Assembly (NCBI RefSeq): GCF_042652645.1
Contig: NZ_JBHSGU010000002.1
Coordinates: forward strand, 1-64,000
Length of the DNA stretch: 64,000 bases
Direction: 5' to 3'
Source: Glaciecola siphonariae
GTDB lineage: Bacteria > Pseudomonadota > Gammaproteobacteria > Enterobacterales > Alteromonadaceae
Shown: in pieces, positions 44,812-53,246 of the stretch
Numbering within the stretch: position 1 is the stretch's first letter
How the letters are laid out: every line of letters starts with the position of its first letter
Notes under the pieces: model-generated
Databases searched by the model: none
Told to the model about the DNA's origin: nothing
The model's input: the letters and a program-made list of their open reading frames with translations, nothing else
Made by a program: the position numbers and the translations under genes

Positions 44812-45576
44812 TTGCAGCGGTTTAGCGTTGTTACTCTTTTTCCCGAGATGTTTGCGTCTTTTATACAGCAAGGCGTATTCGGAAGAGCGGTTAAGAGAGG
44901 CTTGATAGAAGTGTCTTTGGTTAATCCAAGAGACTTTGCTCACGACAAACATCGTACCGTTGACGACCGACCCTACGGGGGAGGTCCGGGCATGCTAATG
45001 ATGGTGCAACCGCTAGCAGACGCTATTGCCAGCGCTAAACAAGCGCTAGCAGAAAACAGTAAAGTGATTTATTTGTCTCCTCAGGGGCAGACACTTAATT
45101 ACGAAGGTGTGCAATCGATAGGCCAAAGCAATGACTTAGTGTTAATTGCGGGCAGATATGAAGGCATTGATGAACGCGTAATACAGACTTTGGTTGATGA
45201 AGAATGGTCAATCGGAGACTACGTATTAAGCGGTGGGGAATTGCCCGCTATGGTTCTTATGGACGCAGTGGCGCGGTTGATACCCGACGTGTTAGGGCAC
45301 AATTTGTCTGCCGAGGAAGATTCGTTTTCCAATGGTTTGCTAGATTGTCCGCACTATACGCGTCCAGAAAGCTTTAACGAGATGCATGTACCTTCGGTGT
45401 TATTAAGTGGGGATCACGAAAAAATTAGACAGTGGCGACTTAAAGCGTCTTTACAAAAGACCTTAGAGCGACGCCCTGATTTGTTAAATAACCTAGCTCT
45501 GACTGAGGAGCAACAGCGACTGCTTAACTCGCTCGTAAATGAGCAAAAGCAAGCTGATGCGGCAGACGACAGTTAA
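44812..45576 (+). CDS. trmD: tRNA (guanine-N1)-methyltransferase TrmD, TTG start
   Basis: 254 aa. SPOUT-fold enzyme with a deep trefoil knot: DDRPYGGGPGMLMMVQPL, GRYEGIDERV and the SIGDYVLSGGELPAMVLMDAVARLIPDVLG knot motif are all present. It methylates G37 of tRNAs, preventing +1 frameshifts. The best start is TTG at 44812 (QRFSVVTLFPEMF follows), with GAGG 7 nt upstream. The nearby ATG (44799) is out of frame. Use of a rare TTG start may lower trmD translation relative to the ribosomal genes around it. Confidence 0.96.
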   Translation: MQRFSVVTLFPEMFASFIQQGVFGRAVKRGLIEVSLVNPRDFAHDKHRTVDDRPYGGGPGMLMMVQPLADAIASAKQALAENSKVIYLSPQGQTLNYEGVQSIGQSNDLVLIAGRYEGIDERVIQTLVDEEWSIGDYVLSGGELPAMVLMDAVARLIPDVLGHNLSAEEDSFSNGLLDCPHYTRPESFNEMHVPSVLLSGDHEKIRQWRLKASLQKTLERRPDLLNNLALTEEQQRLLNSLVNEQKQADAADDS

Positions 45577-45596
45577 TACTAGGAAGTGAGGATTCG

Positions 45597-45956
45597 ATGG
45601 CTAAAGTCAATCAAGATATCATTAAAAAAATTGAGCAAGCACAGCTCAAGACTGATTTACCGGCGTTCGGCCCTGGTGATACAGTTATAGTAAAAGTAAA
45701 AGTGAAGGAAGGCGATAAAGAGCGTCTTCAGGCATATGAAGGTGTGGTTATTGCTAAGCGTAACCGTGGTTTACATTCTGCTTTTACAGTGCGCAAGATT
45801 TCAAGCGGTGAAGGTGTAGAGCGTGTGTTCCAAACTCATAGCCCTGCGATTGATTCCATTGAAGTGAAACGTCGCGGTGCAGTTCGCAGAGCTAAATTGT
45901 ACTATCTTCGTGAGCGTTCAGGTAAATCTGCACGTATCAGAGAAAAACTTAACTAA
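45597..45956 (+). CDS. rplS: 50S ribosomal protein bL19
   Basis: 119 aa, standard length. Contains FGPGDTVIVKVKVKEGDKERLQAYEGVVIAKRNRGLHSAFTVRKISSGEGVERVFQTHSP. Sits at the 30S-50S interface. Last gene of the operon, followed by a strong terminator. Confidence 0.98.
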   Translation: MAKVNQDIIKKIEQAQLKTDLPAFGPGDTVIVKVKVKEGDKERLQAYEGVVIAKRNRGLHSAFTVRKISSGEGVERVFQTHSPAIDSIEVKRRGAVRRAKLYYLRERSGKSARIREKLN

Positions 45957-45984
45957 ATTTAATTTGCTGTTACCGTTAACAAAT

Positions 45985-46011
45985 AAAAACCCGCTTAATC
46001 GCGGGTTTTTT
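45985..46011 (+). terminator. intrinsic terminator after rplS
   Basis: AAAACCCGC pairs with GCGGGTTTT around TTAATC, followed by T6. It lies 28 bp after the rplS stop. Because it is symmetrical it may also serve the convergent DUF3718 gene ending at 46042. Confidence 0.85.
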
Positions 46012-46041
46012 CTTGGCTAATTCTTGAGTCTACACACTATT

Positions 46042-46512
46042 TTAATTTGACACTGATACTACCGCTTGTCCACGACGCTTGCTTTCATTCACAAAGCGAG
46101 GAAGAGGTTTACCATTGCAGCGAATGTAATCTTTATTGATTTTATACTTGGCCACGGTTTTATCCATGCCGCGAGTAAGTGCTTCGATACATATCTTGGA
46201 CTCAACGTCGTTATTCGTCGCAACCAGTTCAAGCTTTACCTTATCTTTGTCATTTGCGTTGCGCTTAGCGTATTGTTTTGCAAACGCGGCTAAAGACAGA
46301 CCGTTGCAGTTCACGCTCTTTTTGAAGGTTCTGAATGACAACCCCTTACTCTGTACAAGTGCTTCAGCACCGCTGAGGCCTTCAGTTGCCGCTGCGTAAC
46401 AAATTTGAGTTTCAAAGTTATCATTGGTTTTTGCAAAGTCAGATGCATTGGACACGCCTGCAGCAGCGCTTAAACCAAGGGTAAGTGTTGTTAAAACAAG
46501 AAGTTTTTTCAT
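46042..46512 (-). CDS. exported protein with two DUF3718-like repeats
   Basis: 156 aa from ATG 46512 (MKKLLVLTTLTLGLSAAAGVSNA, signal peptide). The frame is open for 79 codons upstream, but they are not protein-like. Two repeats of about 50 residues follow (about 33-85 and 98-150): NFETQICYAAATEGLSGAEALV...VNCNGLSLAAFAKQY, and DVESKICIEALTRGMDKTVAKYKI...IRCNGKPLPRFV. Each repeat carries two Cys, so two disulfides are likely. The DUF3718 name fits marine Alteromonadales proteins. Function unknown. Ribosome binding site GGAAA 7 nt upstream. Confidence 0.78.
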   Translation of the reverse strand: MKKLLVLTTLTLGLSAAAGVSNASDFAKTNDNFETQICYAAATEGLSGAEALVQSKGLSFRTFKKSVNCNGLSLAAFAKQYAKRNANDKDKVKLELVATNNDVESKICIEALTRGMDKTVAKYKINKDYIRCNGKPLPRFVNESKRRGQAVVSVSN

Positions 46513-46793
46513 GGTAGTTTCCGCGTAAGTAATCGTTATTAGGATGTTCAACTTCGCGAAGTCTACTCCTAAGTGGGACAGCTTTGGGATAGTATTACAT
46601 ACCTGAGTATTTTTTAAGCATATTTTGTTGAATGCTGTTTTGACCGTGGTTTTTAGCTTATTTCCAAAAAGCGCTAATTTATTACTATAAAAAGACGATA
46701 TTGTAGTAAGTGAGTAAATTAGAGTAAGCATCTTATTCGCATACTGCACATTTTCTGGCTTTACGTGCTTAATATTTGAAAATTACCTAAGGA

Positions 46794-48011
46794 ATGCCCG
46801 TTTTAATGAAATCCTTGAGCAAGCTGATTTTTACCGCACTATTAACAGGATTATTGACGCTGTCGATGCGCGTTGAGGGAGCAAACAGCGACAAAACTGT
46901 TGAGTTTTCAGGTTTTGCGCGATTGGTGGGTGGTTATCTAAACGCAGATGAAGGTGCGTTTAACAGCTATACCGACAGCTTTACCCTAAAGGAGGAAAGT
47001 TTACTCGGTTTAAGAGCAGACTGGACAGTGTCTGATGCTTTTCACATCGTAGGCCAAGCCGTAGTGCGTGCAAATGATGAAAAAGGCAGCGACATACAGT
47101 GGCTTTATGCTGATTATCGACCCAGCAATAACTTGAGTTTTAAATTGGGCAGGCAGCGCATTCCTATCTTTCAATTTAGTGAAGTCATTGATGTTGGCTT
47201 TGCTTATCCTTGGATTACCTTACCGTTAGAAATCTACAATCCGTTTATATTTAGCGAATACGACGGTTTGCTAGCGAGTTACGAGTTTTCACAACGCAAA
47301 TTTTCAGGCAGCTTTGACGCTTATTACGGTGTATACGACGATGAAATCGTCTTTGGCAGGCGTAAAGTAGATGCCAAAGTAGACGATTTGATGGGGGTCG
47401 TTGGACAGGTTTATTACAAGCAGTTTAATTTTCGAGCGTCACACCACCGCGGACGAACTAAGGTCTTTATTGACGAATTAGCTCAATTCCAAAATGTGTT
47501 GAGAGCACTAGGGTTCGAAGACTCAGCCGCTACCTTAGATGTGAACAATGAGGTCCGCTATTTTCAATTTAGCGCGGGTTGGGAAAATTTAGACTACTTT
47601 GTCAAAGTAGAGCTTTCGCGCTTTGACTCTGCCGCTTACTTTGCACCTACAACCAACAGTTTTTACGTGACGGCCGGTTATAATTTTTATCCGTTTACGG
47701 TGCATGCCACCATTGCTCAAAGTGACACTGATTACGGGGATGCGCCAAATGAAATACCCGTGGGCTTCGATCCTCAGCTTGATTTTCTGGCCCAGCAATA
47801 TGCTCTTGCACTCCAGTCAAATCCTCTAAGTGATATGCAAACGTTTACGCTAGGCCTTCGATATGATATTCGCAGCAACTTGGCTCTCAAAGCTGATATT
47901 ACTCTTATCCAGGGGCAAGAGCAGCCTGATGACGATAGCATTAACACTCGGCCTTTTACCCTTGAGGAAAACGCTGAACTCTTGCAACTAGCTGTGGAGT
48001 GGGTGTTTTAA
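46794..48011 (+). CDS. porin-like outer membrane beta-barrel (pair 1 with mini-PstS)
   Basis: 405 aa. Signal peptide to about residue 30 (LIFTALLTGLLTLSMRVEGA). An inner ATG at 46806 may be the true start because AGGA is too close to 46794. The rest is amphipathic beta strands ending in a terminal Phe (LAVEWVF), as in outer membrane proteins. The stretch FKLGRQRIPIFQFSEVIDVGFAYPWITLPLEIYNPF corresponds to GGRLRLPLFRYSSSLDVGYSYHWITAPRSVYSVPF in the second barrel at 55146-56294. Overlaps the next gene by 1 nt (TAATG). Probably a substrate-specific porin. The ligand is unknown. Confidence 0.85.
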   Translation: MPVLMKSLSKLIFTALLTGLLTLSMRVEGANSDKTVEFSGFARLVGGYLNADEGAFNSYTDSFTLKEESLLGLRADWTVSDAFHIVGQAVVRANDEKGSDIQWLYADYRPSNNLSFKLGRQRIPIFQFSEVIDVGFAYPWITLPLEIYNPFIFSEYDGLLASYEFSQRKFSGSFDAYYGVYDDEIVFGRRKVDAKVDDLMGVVGQVYYKQFNFRASHHRGRTKVFIDELAQFQNVLRALGFEDSAATLDVNNEVRYFQFSAGWENLDYFVKVELSRFDSAAYFAPTTNSFYVTAGYNFYPFTVHATIAQSDTDYGDAPNEIPVGFDPQLDFLAQQYALALQSNPLSDMQTFTLGLRYDIRSNLALKADITLIQGQEQPDDDSINTRPFTLEENAELLQLAVEWVF

Positions 48012-48427
48012 TGAAAACTATCTTTTTGATACCCATCGTACTTTTAATTAGCTTTGCTAGCGATGCGTTGGCACGTGAGTCGGTGCTTGTGGTTGCCAAT
48101 GTTGACGATGAACTATCGCTTTCCAAGCAAGAGGTTCGCAACTTGTTTATGGGAGGAACGGTGGACTATGACTTAACTGCCATCGAACTGCCCCCCGAGA
48201 ACGAAGTGCGCATTTTGTTCAATACCAAAGTGGTGGGCTTAACAGAAGCACGTATTCAGTCTTATTGGGCGCAGATGCGTTTTGCCGGCAGAAAGAAACC
48301 ACCGCAGCAATTAGACAGTGTTGAGTCTGTCGTTAGCTTTCTAAGGGATAACAAGGGCGCGATTGCGTATGTACCCGCCGGCACCGATGTACCACCCGAC
48401 CTAAAAGTAGTTTATCAGGTTGAGTAG
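48011..48427 (+). CDS. short PstS-like periplasmic protein (pair 1)
   Basis: 138 aa from ATG 48011. Signal peptide (MKTIFLIPIVLLISFASDALA). The mature part matches one lobe of the phosphate-binding-protein-like fold: VVANVDDELSLSKQEVRNLFMGGTVDYD...NEVRILFNTKVVGLTEARIQSYWAQMRFAGRKKPP...VVSFLRDNKGAIAYVPAGT. Its paralogue at 56306-56716 shows the same order of motifs (NLFMGG/RIFLGK, SYWAQMRFAGRKKPP/AYWSKLVFTGKGIPP). At 138 aa it is half the usual size of PstS, so it may be a reduced ligand sensor or partner of the porin encoded just upstream. Confidence 0.85.
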   Translation: MKTIFLIPIVLLISFASDALARESVLVVANVDDELSLSKQEVRNLFMGGTVDYDLTAIELPPENEVRILFNTKVVGLTEARIQSYWAQMRFAGRKKPPQQLDSVESVVSFLRDNKGAIAYVPAGTDVPPDLKVVYQVE

Positions 48428-48507
48428 TCTAAATAGCAAGAACGACAAGAACGGACATGAACGACTTCTGTGTTTACATGGTTAGAGCATGCATAAAGCA
48501 GTGATGC

Positions 48508-50568
48508 TTACGCTGCGTGCTTTGGCAAAAGTTCGCTTAGTGGTTTGGGTTTAGCGAACAAATAGCCTTGCATTTGTTCGCATTGAATATCCACCAAAAA
48601 GTCTTTTTGTGCTTCAGTTTCAACGCCTTCAGCGCATACTTTTAAATTCAGGTTTTTCGCCATTTCAACAATCGTCTTGGTAATCAGGGTGGTCCGCTCA
48701 GACACGCCAATGCCATCTATAAACTGTTTGTCTATTTTAAGGGTGTTGAGCCTGATTTTTGTTAAATAACTTAGTGACGAATAGCCTGTGCCGAAGTCAT
48801 CAAGGGCAATTGAACATCCCAAGTGCGTAAGTTGGTCAAAAAACTGATTGGCATAATCAAAGTTTTCTAAAAATGCAGATTCAGTGACCTCAAACTCAAC
48901 GGCTTCAGGAGTCACACCGTGGCGCGTAAATGCATCATGAATAATTGCAAATAAGCCGGGTTCCTTTAAATCATTTGCCGAGAGGTTAAGTGCCACAACA
49001 ATATCGCTGCCGTATGCCTCTTGTAACGATGCCAAATCTTCGCTTACCTTATTGATGACCCAGTGGGTAATCAAGCCGATACGCCCCGACTGCTCAGCGA
49101 TGGAAATGAACTCTAGCGGCGATATAAAACCTAACTCTTGGCTGTGCCAGCGGATTAAGGCTTCAAAGCCTATCACTTCTTCATTCGTATTTACCTTTGC
49201 CTGATAATGTAGCGAAAATTCATCAAGCTTCAATGCAGATACTATAGCATTCGCAATATCGAGGCGGCGTTTATTGGCGCTCATCATGCCCTGTTCAAAC
49301 ACAGCAAAGGTATTTTTACCGTTTAATTTACTGCGATACATGGCTATGTCTGCATTGGCAATAAGGCGGTCAACATCAAAGTCAGATTGCTCTGCGCATG
49401 AAATGCCGATACTAATGCTTATTTGCACTTCCCAGCCATTAATGTTGAACGGCTCGCTGATGGCATCAACCACGTCTTTAGCAAATTCGTTCAGTGTTGT
49501 TTTTTCTAGGGGGTTAACCAATAAAATAAGGAATTCATCGCCGCCAAGACGCGAAACATAGTCATTGGCTCTGACTTTTTGTTTGAGTCGTTGGCTAACT
49601 TCAATAAGAAGTTTGTCTCCAACTTCATGACCGTGTATGTCGTTGACGCCTTTAAAACCGTCCAAATCGCAATATAGTAGTAAGGAATTGCTTTTAGTTA
49701 GCTTGGCATTTTGTAATGTAGCGCGGGCGATACTCAAAAAATTAGGCCGGTTCGGCAGACCTGTCAATGAGTCATAGTTCGCCATGTGCTCCATCAGTTG
49801 ACGCTGCTCTGTGAGCTGCTCGGTATAAGCTTTATTGCGGTTCGCTTCGCTGTCGATAGTGCTCATCATGCTGCTGATTTCGTCCGAAAGGTCTTTGACC
49901 TCACGTTTTCCATCAATCTCAAGTTTGATGGAGTAGTCATTTGTTTGTTTAATTCTACGAGCTAACTCGGCCAGCTTTTTAAGGGGGGAAAGCATTTTGT
50001 AGTTTTGCCAAGCCGACACAAAGATGCCAATTGCTATAATAAGCACCGCAAGCGGAAGCACACGTTGTAGCAAAGTAAGTTTGCTTTGCATAAGCGGCGT
50101 GCCAGCGTCATTAACCACCAGCAGATAACCTTGAGGGAGTGATGCTTCGCCAATATGCTTAAACGCGATAAGTTCGGCATTTTTTACCTGCACGCCCGGC
50201 GTGAGTTGCGTGACGTTTGAAGCAAGTAACTTGTTGTCCATCTCTTCACGAGAAGTAAGGGCTTTTCCGCCGTAAAGCTGCAAAGCTTGCAATTTGTCAT
50301 CTAAGATTGCGGCAAATTTTACATTGTCGTACCGGTCTAGGCGAAGAAGGGCAGTTGTCATGCTAATGCTGTCTGGCTCGTCAATCGATATGATTGGCAA
50401 CAAATCATTAGCGAGATTTGAGCTTAGTCCGTCTAGGTCCCGTTTTACCGAGTCTAGATAAAGCTCCTCATACACCGATACCGAAACCGCAATGACTGCA
50501 GCGCAAGCTAATGTAATAGCGATGCTTGTTAGGGCTGCAATTGAGGAACGTATCGATTTAAAAATCAT
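48508..50568 (-). CDS. membrane GGDEF-EAL protein with HAMP (c-di-GMP turnover)
   Basis: 686 aa. Two membrane helices (about 10-32 and 168-187) flank a periplasmic sensor of about 135 residues (VYEELYLDSVKRDLDGLSSNLANDLLPIISIDEPDSI, CHASE8-like in layout). Then HAMP (about 188-240), GGDEF with RLGGDEF (340-346) and EAL with GFEALIRW (468-474), SANDLK, TESAF, DDFGTGYSS, EGVET and QGYLFAKP. Both catalytic motifs look intact, so it could make and break c-di-GMP. Convergent with the porin/mini-PstS pair 1 and downstream of the REC-GGDEF-EAL gene (190 bp gap). The periplasmic domain could sense the same ligand as the mini-PstS, but this is speculation. Confidence 0.93.
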   Translation of the reverse strand: MIFKSIRSSIAALTSIAITLACAAVIAVSVSVYEELYLDSVKRDLDGLSSNLANDLLPIISIDEPDSISMTTALLRLDRYDNVKFAAILDDKLQALQLYGGKALTSREEMDNKLLASNVTQLTPGVQVKNAELIAFKHIGEASLPQGYLLVVNDAGTPLMQSKLTLLQRVLPLAVLIIAIGIFVSAWQNYKMLSPLKKLAELARRIKQTNDYSIKLEIDGKREVKDLSDEISSMMSTIDSEANRNKAYTEQLTEQRQLMEHMANYDSLTGLPNRPNFLSIARATLQNAKLTKSNSLLLYCDLDGFKGVNDIHGHEVGDKLLIEVSQRLKQKVRANDYVSRLGGDEFLILLVNPLEKTTLNEFAKDVVDAISEPFNINGWEVQISISIGISCAEQSDFDVDRLIANADIAMYRSKLNGKNTFAVFEQGMMSANKRRLDIANAIVSALKLDEFSLHYQAKVNTNEEVIGFEALIRWHSQELGFISPLEFISIAEQSGRIGLITHWVINKVSEDLASLQEAYGSDIVVALNLSANDLKEPGLFAIIHDAFTRHGVTPEAVEFEVTESAFLENFDYANQFFDQLTHLGCSIALDDFGTGYSSLSYLTKIRLNTLKIDKQFIDGIGVSERTTLITKTIVEMAKNLNLKVCAEGVETEAQKDFLVDIQCEQMQGYLFAKPKPLSELLPKHAA

Positions 50569-50758
50569 TTAATAACATGACCTGATTGGTTAGCGCTATA
50601 GCTTACTTGAAAGCAAATGCAATCACTTATCTGATGTTAAAACTCGGTATCGCATGACATACCGTTCATATCGAACGCGAAAGCGAAAACATCACGAGTC
50701 AGCGCAGCCGTTAGTATGTTTCGCAAAATTCTATAGGCATACGGCCTGTGACCATCGC

Positions 50759-52462
50759 TTACTGGTTTTGTTTCAGCAAGTCATCAGCCTCTTGTGCTGA
50801 AACAGGCTTTCCAAGCAAGTATCCTTGTGCCTTATCGATGTGGTGTTTTCGGCACAGCAACAGTTGCTTCTCGGTTTCTACCCCTTCTGCAACAATCCTA
50901 AATTCGAGCTTTTTGAGCATAAGCGCCAAGGCTTCAAACATTGCGTCGTTGGAATGATGATCACCTTCATTTGCTTGCAAGCTTTTGTCAATTTTTACCA
51001 CGTCAATAGGGTACGACATAAGGTGTGATATTGAAGAGTAACCCATGCCAAAATCATCTAATGCAATATTGAGCCCGAGAGCTGATAGCGCATTAAGACT
51101 GGCCGCTATTTTGTCTTTTTCTTTAAAAAATGCCGTCTCTGTAATTTCTAAAGTCACGGTTCTAGCGTCAATCTTTTGTTCTGCTAATTGATGCTTTACA
51201 TATTCTATAAAGCCATCATCACGCAACTGCACCGGAGATACATTTATTGAGATCCCCAAATCATGTCCATAAGATGACTGCCAAACATGCAGTTGTTGCA
51301 GCGCTTCTTTTAACACACGCTGTCCTATTTCTACGATTTGATGTGTCTCTTCTGAAATCGGAATAAACTCGTCTGGGTTATAAAAGCTTGGGCCCGACAG
51401 CGGCCATCTGATAAGCGCTTCGAAGCTCTTTATCTTGTTAGACTGCAGGTCAAAAAGAGGCTGGTAATGTAAGCTAAACGTTTTCTTTCTTAGCACACTG
51501 TTTATATCTACCTGTATCGCATAGCGCCGGTTAAAGTCCTCTTGATATTGACTTTCGTAAAAACAAACGCGATTTTTTCCGCTTTGTTTGGCGCGATACA
51601 TCGCAATATCGGCAGATTTAACGAGATCAGCAGCCTTGACCGCGTCGGCTGGAAATATCGCAACGCCGATGCTCATGCCACATGTAATCTCTTTGCCGTT
51701 TATCGTAAAAGGTGTTTTGAAGGTATCGAGTATTCTGTCTGCAATAGTACTAACGTCACCTATTTGTGAAATACCGCCGAGGATAATGGCAAATTCATCG
51801 CCACCTAAACGCGCAAAGCCCTCATTTTGTCGCAGACAATCGTTTATTCTATTTACCATCTGCACTAGCAGGCTATCACCAGCGTCGTGGCCTAGGGTAT
51901 CGTTGACGTGTTTAAAGTTATCAAGGTCCAATGCGAGTAGGGCGATACTGTGTTCAGTGCGTTTGTTGTTCGCAATCATCACCTTTAAGGTTTCTTCAAA
52001 ATGATAGCGATTAGACAAACCGGTTAGCGGGTCGCGCTCGGCCATGTGTTTCACGTTTACATAGCTATCGTGCATTTTTTTCTCAAGCTCAAAGCGCTTT
52101 TTGGCATGCAAAATAGCTTTGCTGAGTTTCCCTTGAGATATTTCATTTTTTACCACAAAGTCTTGTGCACCCGCTTCGATGCAGCTTAGCGCTAGCTCGG
52201 TGTCTTCCGAGGCGCTTACCATAACCACAGCAGTTTTGCCCAAATCGGGTTGCGAGCGAAGATGGTAGAGCATTTCGATGCCGTCGGCTTCAGGCATCTT
52301 GTAGTCTAATAAAATAACGTCAAAATGCTCTTTATCCATAGCCGCCAAACCTTCAGAAACCGATGAGGTTTGCGTAATATCGCGGTGAATATCGATGCCG
52401 CCGAGCGCTTTCATAATTATTTTGCGGTCTACTACATCGTCATCAACAATCAAGATTTTCAT
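50759..52462 (-). CDS. response regulator REC-GGDEF-EAL
   Basis: 567 aa. Receiver 1-120 with acidic pair VDDDV (7-9), phospho-acceptor Asp53 in ILLDYKMPEADG and Lys in FVVKNE. GGDEF with RLGGDEFAIILGG at about 215-230, EAL with FEALIRW, then NVSPVQLRDDGFIEYVK, ITETAF, DDFGMGYSS, EGVET and QGYLLGKPVS. All catalytic motifs are present. It starts 14 bp after a single-domain receiver gene, so the two are co-transcribed. The output would be c-di-GMP synthesis or breakdown gated by phosphorylation. Confidence 0.95.
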   Translation of the reverse strand: MKILIVDDDVVDRKIIMKALGGIDIHRDITQTSSVSEGLAAMDKEHFDVILLDYKMPEADGIEMLYHLRSQPDLGKTAVVMVSASEDTELALSCIEAGAQDFVVKNEISQGKLSKAILHAKKRFELEKKMHDSYVNVKHMAERDPLTGLSNRYHFEETLKVMIANNKRTEHSIALLALDLDNFKHVNDTLGHDAGDSLLVQMVNRINDCLRQNEGFARLGGDEFAIILGGISQIGDVSTIADRILDTFKTPFTINGKEITCGMSIGVAIFPADAVKAADLVKSADIAMYRAKQSGKNRVCFYESQYQEDFNRRYAIQVDINSVLRKKTFSLHYQPLFDLQSNKIKSFEALIRWPLSGPSFYNPDEFIPISEETHQIVEIGQRVLKEALQQLHVWQSSYGHDLGISINVSPVQLRDDGFIEYVKHQLAEQKIDARTVTLEITETAFFKEKDKIAASLNALSALGLNIALDDFGMGYSSISHLMSYPIDVVKIDKSLQANEGDHHSNDAMFEALALMLKKLEFRIVAEGVETEKQLLLCRKHHIDKAQGYLLGKPVSAQEADDLLKQNQ

Positions 52463-52476
52463 GCTGTATCCTTTAC

Positions 52477-52896
52477 TTATTCCGGTAGCATTACGATTTG
52501 AAAATAACCACCGAGTACATCTACTACGCGTTCTATGCTCTCATTTGCATCGTCTTTCAGAAAATATCCGGCTGCATGTTTTTCATAGCTTTCTCGAATA
52601 TCGTTAAGGTCTGATGAGGTAGAGAGAATAAATACGACAGTTTCTTCATAGTCTTTATTTTTGCGCAACTCGCTTAGAAATTCCATACCGCCCATGCGCG
52701 GCATATTAAGGTCAAGTAGCACAATAAACGGCTTTTGGATTTCGCCAGAAGCTAGTTTTTCGAGTGCGTCAACACCGTCGACGGCTCGAACTAGGGGATT
52801 TATTATTTTGCGTTTTGAAAACTCATATTTGAGCAATTTAAAGTCGACGTCGTCGTCATCAATCACAAATAGAGTAGGGGGTGTAGCTTTTATCAT
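52477..52896 (-). CDS. single-domain response regulator (Rcp1-like)
   Basis: 139 aa, a receiver domain only. Asp13-Asp16 acidic cluster (FVIDDDDVD), phospho-acceptor Asp62 in IVLLDLNMPRMGG, Ser/Thr in ILSTSSDLNDI and Lys in YFLKDD. This is the Rcp1-type receiver that usually partners phytochrome-like or PAS histidine kinases. The PAS kinase gene lies upstream on the same strand (350 bp away, with hairpin element copy 2 between them). It may pass phosphate to a relay or act by protein contact. Ends 14 bp before the REC-GGDEF-EAL gene. Confidence 0.93.
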   Translation of the reverse strand: MIKATPPTLFVIDDDDVDFKLLKYEFSKRKIINPLVRAVDGVDALEKLASGEIQKPFIVLLDLNMPRMGGMEFLSELRKNKDYEETVVFILSTSSDLNDIRESYEKHAAGYFLKDDANESIERVVDVLGGYFQIVMLPE

Positions 52897-53246
52897 TATA
52901 ATTTCCCATGTTGTTTGTGCTCATTCCCGTGAGTAGTGTCTTTCTTGCAAAGCGCATACCAACACCGGAGCATAAACTTGTCTGTTTTCGCAATGAATCT
53001 GTTTGTTTGCACAATGAATCTAACGAGGGGCATACGCCAATTAAAAAGACGCTATTCGCCATCCTGGCCGCTCAGGCGCGCACATCCATGTGCGCGCATG
53101 CTTTTTAATTGACGTATGCCCCTCGCTTTGTCGATTCATCGTGCAAACAAACAACTGTGCCTCGTCTCATGCTCAAAGGGTTTGCATTTAGCTGCTCAAA
53201 GCGATGAGACTGCATGCGCCCTATGCAATTCAGCGTGAAGACCTCA
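52897..53246. other. 350-bp gap between kinase and receiver genes, mostly hairpin element copy 2
   Basis: The gap is almost wholly occupied by copy 2 of the hairpin element (53000-53152) and a nearby tandem of GCAATGAATCT-type units (52990-53021). A 67-codon frame covering it is not protein-like. The element could separate the kinase transcript from the receiver operon. Confidence 0.5.
53000..53152 (-). repeat. hairpin element copy 2: same core as copy 1, different arms
   Basis: Core 53048-53101 (minus-strand orientation) equals the copy 1 core at 53 of 54 positions. The arms read, next to the core, GAGGGGC - ATACGYC - AATTAAAAA, where copy 1 has GAGGGGC - CTAGCAGT - AATTAAAA. The middle block differs between copies yet pairs within each (one T-G pair here). 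Outside it, TGTTTGTTTGCAC...ATGAATC pairs with its complement on the right side. Intergenic, between the kinase and receiver genes. Confidence 0.85.
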
